Below are positions 1 through 5,572 of a DNA stretch of 5,572 nt, piece after piece. The stretch is from Pseudomonadota bacterium (lineage in GTDB: Bacteria; Pseudomonadota; Gammaproteobacteria; Burkholderiales; Burkholderiaceae_B), in the NCBI GenBank assembly GCA_023427085.1, contig JAEZBO010000013.1, positions 1 to 5,572 on the forward strand, written 5' to 3'. How positions within the stretch are numbered: position 1 is the stretch's first letter; the number at the start of each line of letters is the position of its first letter. The notes below the pieces were generated by a model. It had not been told where the DNA came from. It did no database searches and saw only the letters and a list, made by a program, of their open reading frames with translations. The position numbers and the translations under genes were made by a program.

Positions 1-1
1 G

Positions 2-544
2 CCGCTGCAGCGCTGGCTGGCCGGTGCCCGCGCACGGCCCGGCGGGCCGCCGCCCGCGGGCTACGTGCCGGCCGCCTTGCAGCTCGACGGCCAGCTGTCG
101 TCGCGCCAGCTCGCCGAGCACGGCCACCACGACTGCACCAGCGTCATCCACCGGCTCGTTGCGGCAACCGCGCAGGCCATCGACACACAAGGCCTGGCCT
201 TCCTCGACCAGGCTGACGCGCCGCGCGATGCCGGCGTCTTCGCGCCTGGCGACGCGCGCTGGCAATATCGATGGCAGCGTGGACCCGGCGCCACCGGCAC
301 GATCGCCACGCCGCCTGCCGAGCCGCTCGCCGGCTGCGGCGCCGCCCGACGCGAGGATCCGCAAGCAGCAGTTCCGAGCGGTGAATCGAACGCCGCATCC
401 CACCTGGAAACCGTCGCCGCGTTGGCCGCCGAGCCCGACAGCTACTCGACCACCAGCCCCGACGGCGAGGTCAAGCTGATCGCCGTGCCCGCGCGTGGCC
501 TGCTGCTGGAGTTGCGCCGCATCGAGCGCCGCCCGGCGCCGTGA
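2..544 (+). CDS. C-terminal part of an unrecognised protein (5' end outside window)
   Basis: The frame is open from the window's first bases to a TGA at 542-544, giving about 180 residues; the true start lies upstream. A GTG at 65 is an internal codon rather than a convincing start, because the frame stays open and coding-like before it. G/C dominates third positions over most of the length, which supports real coding; the stretch around 330-410 is less biased. The visible protein is rich in Ala, Pro, Arg and Gly, with a Pro/Gly-rich segment near the window start and a more ordered tail containing SPDGEVKLIAVPARGLLLEL, which reads like beta strands. I see no transmembrane segment, catalytic motif or known domain signature in this fragment. 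It converges on parC and probably shares the terminator at 564-590. No function is assigned; the coding call is fairly safe, the identity is unknown. Confidence 0.7.
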   Translation, partial: PLQRWLAGARARPGGPPPAGYVPAALQLDGQLSSRQLAEHGHHDCTSVIHRLVAATAQAIDTQGLAFLDQADAPRDAGVFAPGDARWQYRWQRGPGATGTIATPPAEPLAGCGAARREDPQAAVPSGESNAASHLETVAALAAEPDSYSTTSPDGEVKLIAVPARGLLLELRRIERRPAP

Positions 545-563
545 CGCGCGCCGTCGAGGCACG

Positions 564-590
564 AAAAAAAAGCCGCACGTAGCGGCTTTT
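564..590. terminator. Bidirectional rho-independent terminator between the upstream gene and parC
   Basis: A perfect 9-bp stem (568-576 pairing with 582-590, AAAAGCCGC / GCGGCTTTT) closes a 5-base loop. Read on the minus strand, the hairpin is followed by a run of eight U (complement of the A-run 564-571), as expected for an intrinsic terminator ending the parE-parC transcript about 70 bases after the parC stop. On the plus strand it starts 23 bases after the upstream stop, but its U-tract is only the four T that are part of the stem, so it should work less well in that direction. Confidence 0.85.
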
Positions 591-608
591 GATCAGGCGG
601 GCATGGCT

Positions 609-639
609 GCCGCCGCGGCGGCCCGCGCACGGCGGGCCG
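609..639. repeat. G+C-rich inverted repeats in the parC 3' untranslated region
   Basis: Two overlapping symmetric elements lie between the parC stop and the terminator. The first is a perfect 14-base palindrome GCCGCCGCGGCGGC at 609-622. The second is an 8-bp stem, 619-626 with 632-639 (CGGCCCGC / GCGGGCCG), around a 5-base loop GCACG. The two share 619-622, so only one can form fully at a time. No U-tract follows on either strand, so this is not itself an intrinsic terminator. It may protect the parC mRNA 3' end, or may only reflect high GC content. Confidence 0.45.
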
Positions 640-661
640 GGCGCCGGCATGCGCCGCGCCC

Positions 662-2983
662 CTACTGCACCGGCGGCAGCACCGGCGACAACACCGGCTG
701 CTTGGGCTTGGCCTCGAGCTGCCGGCCCTTGCGCGCCCGCTTGCCGACATAGACAGCCAGCGCCGCGCCGGCGAAGATCTCTTCGGTCTCCTTGTTGCGG
801 TAGATGCCGCGCGCGCGCAGGCCCAGCGGCCCCAGCGGCACCACCTGCGCCAGCACGTCGGGCGCGTCGATGCCGATCAGGATCGTGCCGCGGCCGCCCC
901 CGGACAACTGCTTGACCTCGTCCAGGCCGAACACCAGCAGCTTGCCCTTGGCCGTGTACAACGCCAGTTGCTGTGCGCCGTCGAAGCACGGCACCGGACG
1001 CAGCAGCGCATCGTCCTTGTCGAGCGTGATGAACTGCTTGCCGGCGCGCTGGCGGCTGCTCATGTCCGCCAGCCGGGTGACGAACCCGTAGCCGCTTTCG
1101 GTGGCCAGCAACCAGCGCGTGTCGGGCGCGGCGGCGATCATGTGCAGGATGCGCGCACCGTTCTCGAGCTCGATCATGCTGGTGACCGGCGCGCCGTCGC
1201 CACGCGCCGACGGCAGGCCGGCGACCGCGATGGTGTGGACCCGGCCGGTGTCGGCGATCGCGATCAGCGTGTCGGTGGTGCGGCACTCGAACGCACCATA
1301 GAGCGCATCACCGGACTTGAAGTTGAACTGCGAGGCGTCGTGGCCATGGCCCTGGCGCGCCCGCAGCCAGCCGCGCTGCGACACGATCACGGTGACCGGC
1401 TCGTCGACCACGCGCGTTTCCATCACCGCGCGTTCGGCGGTCTCGATCAGCGTGCGGCGCTCGTCGCCGTATTGCTTGGCGTCGGCTTCGATCTCCTTGA
1501 TCATCAGCCGCTTGAGCGCGTTGGAATCGTCGAGCAGTACTTGCAGGCGTTGCTGCTCGTCGCGCTTGTCGGCCAGTTCCTTCTCGATCTTGAAGCCTTC
1601 CAGCCGCGCCAGCTGGCGCAGGCGCATCTCGAGGATGTCCTCGGCCTGGCGCTCGCTCAGCGAAAAGCGGCTCATCAAGGCCTGGCGCGGCTCGTCCGAC
1701 TCGCGAATGGTCTGGATCACTTCGTCGACGTTCAGGTAGACCACCATGCGCCCTTCCAGCACATGGATGCGGTCGGTGACCTTGTCGAGCCTGAAGCGCG
1801 TGCGGCGCACCAGCGTGTCGGTGCGGAACACCAGCCATTCGTTGAGGATCTCGCGCAGGCCCTTCTGGCGCGGCCGGCCGTCGGTGCCGATGCATACCAG
1901 GTTGACCGGCACGCTGTTTTCCATGCTGGTCTGCGCCAGCAGCGCCGTCACGAACTCGTCGCGATCGACCTTGGCGGTCTTGGGCTCAAACACCAGCCGC
2001 ACCGCATCGTCCTTGCCCGATTCGTCGCGCACCGCATCCAGCAGTCCCAGCATCAGCGCCTTGGACTGCTGCTGCTCGGGCGTGAGCGCCTTCTTGCCGG
2101 TCTTGACCTTGGGGTTGGTGATCTCTTCGATCTCTTCGAGCACCTTCTGGCCCGAAGTACCCGGCGGCAGCTCGTGCACCACCAGTTGCCACTGGCCGCG
2201 CGCCAGCTCTTCGAAGCGCCAACGCGCGCGGGCCTTGAGCGAGCCGCGGCCGCCGCGGTAGATCTGCGCGATGTCGGCGGCCGGCGTGATGATCTGGCCG
2301 CCACCAGCGAAGTCGGGGCCGGGAATACGCTCGGCCAGTTCGTCGTCGGACAGCTTGGGATTGCGCAGCAGCGCCACGCAGGCCTGCGCCACTTCGCGCA
2401 GGTTGTGCGCCGGGATCTCGGTGGCCATGCCGACCGCGATGCCCGAGGCGCCATTGAGCAGCATCACCGGCAGGCGCGCCGGCAGCATGTGCGGCTCTTG
2501 CTGGCTGCCGTCGTAGTTCGGGCCGAAATCGACCGTGCCTTCGTCGAGCTCGTCGAGCAGCAGGCGCGCGAACGGCGTCAGCCGCGCCTCGGTGTACCGC
2601 ATCGCCGCGGCGTTGTCGCCATCGCGCGAGCCGAAGTTGCCCTGGCCGTCGATCAAGGGATACCGCAGCGAAAAATCCTGCGCCATGCGCACCAGCGCAT
2701 CGTAGGCGGCCTGGTCGCCGTGCGGATGGTATTTGCCCAGCACGTCGCCGACCACGCGGGCCGACTTGACCGGCTTGCTGCCGGCCGCCAGCCCCATCGC
2801 CTGCATGGCGTACAGGATGCGGCGCTGTACCGGCTTCTGGCCATCGCCGACGTCGGGCAAGGCCCGGCCGCGCACGACCGAGACCGCATAGTCCAGATAG
2901 GCTTGTTCGGCGTAGCGGGCCAGCGTGATCGCGGCCTCCTGGCCATCGGCATCGAACAGCCCTGATTGATTGTGTTCAGTCAT
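662..2983 (-). CDS. parC: DNA topoisomerase IV subunit A (ParC)
   Basis: This is the DNA breakage-reunion subunit of topoisomerase IV, which with ParE decatenates replicated chromosomes in the cytoplasm. The 773-residue product is near the usual length (E. coli about 752). The winged-helix/tower core begins with RYAEQAYLDYAVSVVRGRAL near residue 23. The catalytic tyrosine is Y130 in AAAMRYTEARL, with its Arg partner R129. The quinolone-determining segment is GKYHPHGDQAAYD (83-95). A tower-region insertion lies around 291-312, and the coiled-coil/gate region spans roughly 385-510. From about 528 comes a ParC-type beta-pinwheel C-terminal domain with degenerate blade motifs (SARGDGAP 592-599, RQRAGKQ 644-650, SGGGRGT 694-700). 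That domain and the lack of a clear GyrA box favour ParC over GyrA, as does the adjacent parE. The ATG start fits the family N-terminus. No strong Shine-Dalgarno is seen; 26 bases separate it from parE, so cotranscription and perhaps translational coupling are likely. Confidence 0.97.
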   Translation of the reverse strand: MTEHNQSGLFDADGQEAAITLARYAEQAYLDYAVSVVRGRALPDVGDGQKPVQRRILYAMQAMGLAAGSKPVKSARVVGDVLGKYHPHGDQAAYDALVRMAQDFSLRYPLIDGQGNFGSRDGDNAAAMRYTEARLTPFARLLLDELDEGTVDFGPNYDGSQQEPHMLPARLPVMLLNGASGIAVGMATEIPAHNLREVAQACVALLRNPKLSDDELAERIPGPDFAGGGQIITPAADIAQIYRGGRGSLKARARWRFEELARGQWQLVVHELPPGTSGQKVLEEIEEITNPKVKTGKKALTPEQQQSKALMLGLLDAVRDESGKDDAVRLVFEPKTAKVDRDEFVTALLAQTSMENSVPVNLVCIGTDGRPRQKGLREILNEWLVFRTDTLVRRTRFRLDKVTDRIHVLEGRMVVYLNVDEVIQTIRESDEPRQALMSRFSLSERQAEDILEMRLRQLARLEGFKIEKELADKRDEQQRLQVLLDDSNALKRLMIKEIEADAKQYGDERRTLIETAERAVMETRVVDEPVTVIVSQRGWLRARQGHGHDASQFNFKSGDALYGAFECRTTDTLIAIADTGRVHTIAVAGLPSARGDGAPVTSMIELENGARILHMIAAAPDTRWLLATESGYGFVTRLADMSSRQRAGKQFITLDKDDALLRPVPCFDGAQQLALYTAKGKLLVFGLDEVKQLSGGGRGTILIGIDAPDVLAQVVPLGPLGLRARGIYRNKETEEIFAGAALAVYVGKRARKGRQLEAKPKQPVLSPVLPPVQ

Positions 2984-3009
2984 TAAAAAAACGCTCTATC
3001 TCGTATCGG

Positions 3010-4971
<1,962 letters not shown>

Positions 4972-4972
4972 G

Positions 4973-4995
4973 TTATCCCCAAGTGCTGTGGAAAA
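4973..4995. promoter_or_regulatory. Pair of facing DnaA-box-like 9-mers in the parE leader
   Basis: TTTTCCACA on the minus strand (4987-4995) fits the DnaA-box consensus TTWTNCACA fully. TTATCCCCA on the plus strand (4973-4981) differs from TTATCCACA at one base. The two face each other with five bases between them. If the parE -10 at 5004-5009 is right, the first box lies just after the start of transcription and the second overlaps the G-rich stretch before the TTG codon, a position suited to repression. DnaA binding is inferred from sequence only; AT-rich leader sequence in a GC-rich genome could mimic it. Confidence 0.4.
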
Positions 4996-5003
4996 AAACC
5001 TAC

Positions 5004-5032
5004 ATTCTACGGACAGCGCGTGACTTCATGCG
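5004..5032 (-). promoter_or_regulatory. Candidate promoter of the parE-parC operon
   Basis: On the minus strand a TAGAAT hexamer (5009-5004) matches five of six bases of the sigma-70 -10 consensus. At 17-base spacing the upstream hexamer is CGCATG (5032-5027), which does not resemble TTGACA, so the -35 is weak or replaced by an activator. Transcription would start near 4997, giving a leader of about 25 bases before the TTG codon. It is the best -10 I can find upstream of parE, but not a strong promoter. Confidence 0.35.
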
Positions 5033-5091
5033 GTTCACGCTGGAACGCGCAGGATTTGCGCATCTTGTTTCCTTCTGTAAGCGGCCCTGGA

Positions 5092-5119
5092 TGGACAGCC
5101 AGCATGGCGGTGGTATGCT
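5092..5119 (+). promoter_or_regulatory. trxA promoter (sigma-70, extended -10)
   Basis: TGGACA (5092-5097) matches five of six bases of the -35 consensus. After 16 bases comes TATGCT (5114-5119), four of six of the -10 consensus, preceded by TG at 5111-5112 in the extended -10 position. Transcription would begin near 5126, leaving a leader of about 70 bases before the trxA ATG. The leader contains a 10-base palindrome, CTGGCGCCAG, at 5138-5147. Confidence 0.6.
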
Positions 5120-5196
5120 TTCTCTCTTGAGGAATCCCTGGCGCCAGACCGGCCTTGCCGCTGTCCCAGGCCCTGTCCGCATCAGCCGAGATCACT

Positions 5197-5523
5197 ATGA
5201 GCGAAAACATCAAGAATGTCAGCGACGCCAGCTTCGATGCCGACGTCATCCAATCCGGCCAGCCCGTGCTGGTCGACTACTGGGCGGCCTGGTGTGGCCC
5301 CTGCAAGATGATCGCCCCGATCCTCGAAGAAGTCGCCGGCGAATACGCCGGCCGCGTCACCGTCGCCAAGCTCAACGTCGACGAGAACCAGGAAACCGCC
5401 GCCAAGTTCGGCATCCGCGGCATCCCGACGCTGATGCTGTTCAAGGACGGCCAGGTCGCCGCCACCAAGGTCGGCGCGCTGTCGAAGTCGCAACTGACTG
5501 CTTTCCTGGACAGTTCGTTGTAA
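5197..5523 (+). CDS. trxA: Thioredoxin 1 (TrxA)
   Basis: This is a small cytoplasmic protein-disulfide reductase, kept reduced by thioredoxin reductase, that supplies electrons to ribonucleotide reductase, PAPS reductase, methionine sulfoxide reductases and peroxiredoxins. The 108-residue length equals the classical single-domain family. The active site WCGPC lies at 32-36 (redox C33 and C36). Buried D27 in VLVDYW, K58 and the cis-proline P77 in GIRGIPT are all present, so the fold and chemistry look intact. There is no signal peptide. The ATG at 5197 is chosen because MSENIKNVSD matches the usual N-terminus; an in-frame TTG at 5155 would add 14 unconserved residues. The ribosome-binding site is weak (GAG about 7 bases before the ATG). 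Divergent from parE with its own promoter. In related bacteria rho often follows trxA; the window ends too soon to see it. Confidence 0.97.
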   Translation: MSENIKNVSDASFDADVIQSGQPVLVDYWAAWCGPCKMIAPILEEVAGEYAGRVTVAKLNVDENQETAAKFGIRGIPTLMLFKDGQVAATKVGALSKSQLTAFLDSSL

Positions 5524-5548
5524 ACTGCAGGTCTGATCTTTTCTTCGC

Positions 5549-5569
5549 GCGGGCCCGTCCGGGGCCCGC
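5549..5569 (+). terminator. G+C-rich hairpin after trxA (possible terminator)
   Basis: A perfect 8-bp stem (5549-5556 with 5562-5569, GCGGGCCC / GGGCCCGC) closes a 5-base loop GTCCG, 25 bases after the trxA stop codon. Its strength and place suit transcription termination of trxA. The window stops three bases beyond, so the U-tract that would prove it cannot be seen; it could also be a leader hairpin of the next gene. Confidence 0.5.
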
Positions 5570-5572
5570 CGG

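Noticed and set aside
471..1286. 271-codon minus-strand frame overlapping the parC 3' end
   Set aside because: Out of frame with parC, extremely rich in Arg, Ala, Gly and His, and it runs through the terminator; a frame-shifted shadow of parC.
968..2965. 665-codon open frame on the plus strand opposite parC
   Set aside because: It is the antisense mirror of parC. In GC-rich genes with strong third-position bias one opposite frame often stays open. Its Gln/His/Arg/Val-rich composition is that of a shadow and parC is firmly identified.
662..2983. Reading this gene as gyrA (and 3010-4971 as gyrB)
   Set aside because: The C-terminal domain lacks a clear GyrA box, the B subunit is short after TOPRIM and ends with the ParE-like EKGNLAELDI, and the two are paired in one operon.
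2985..2991. Intrinsic terminator between parE and parC
   Set aside because: The seven-U run on the transcript has no stable G+C hairpin immediately before it.
4973..4995. Replication origin (oriC)
   Set aside because: Only two box-like 9-mers are present, with no AT-rich unwinding stretch and no dnaA, dnaN or parAB nearby; a regulatory role is more plausible.
5155..5196. TTG start giving TrxA a 14-residue N-terminal extension
   Set aside because: The ATG at 5197 gives the standard 108-residue thioredoxin; the extension is not hydrophobic enough for a signal peptide and has no family counterpart.

Overview
The window is high-GC DNA with a strong G/C preference at third codon positions. The three genes that can be recognised (parC, parE, trxA) have protein sequences typical of Burkholderiales. 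An Alcaligenaceae member such as Bordetella or Achromobacter is my best guess, based on remembered family sequences and not on a search. It looks like ordinary chromosomal housekeeping DNA. I see no insertion sequence, phage gene, CRISPR array, tRNA, rRNA or restriction/defence gene.

Layout. Positions 2-544 (+) hold the 3' end of a gene I do not recognise, cut by the window edge. It converges on the minus-strand operon parE-parC. The 117 bases between the two stop codons hold G+C-rich inverted repeats and a hairpin that can act as a terminator on both strands, with the better U-tract on the parC side. parC (662-2983, -) encodes topoisomerase IV subunit A. Twenty-six bases upstream of it ends parE (3010-4971, -), which encodes subunit B and begins with TTG. 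A 225-base divergent intergenic region (4972-5196) separates parE from trxA (5197-5523, +), which encodes thioredoxin 1. This region holds a good extended -10 promoter for trxA, a weaker -10 candidate for parE, and two facing DnaA-box-like 9-mers in the parE leader. A G+C hairpin after trxA ends at the window edge.

How the genes work together. ParC and ParE form the C2E2 heterotetramer that decatenates daughter chromosomes and relaxes supercoils. Short spacing and a shared terminator indicate one transcript with parE first. TrxA is functionally separate (disulfide reduction) and divergently transcribed.

I found no previously undescribed system. Points worth a second look are the DnaA-box pair in the parE leader, the TTG start of parE, Gln and Asp at the two quinolone-contact positions of ParC, Ile in the ParE ATP-contact motif usually read QTK, a ParC tower-region insertion, and the unrecognised partial protein.
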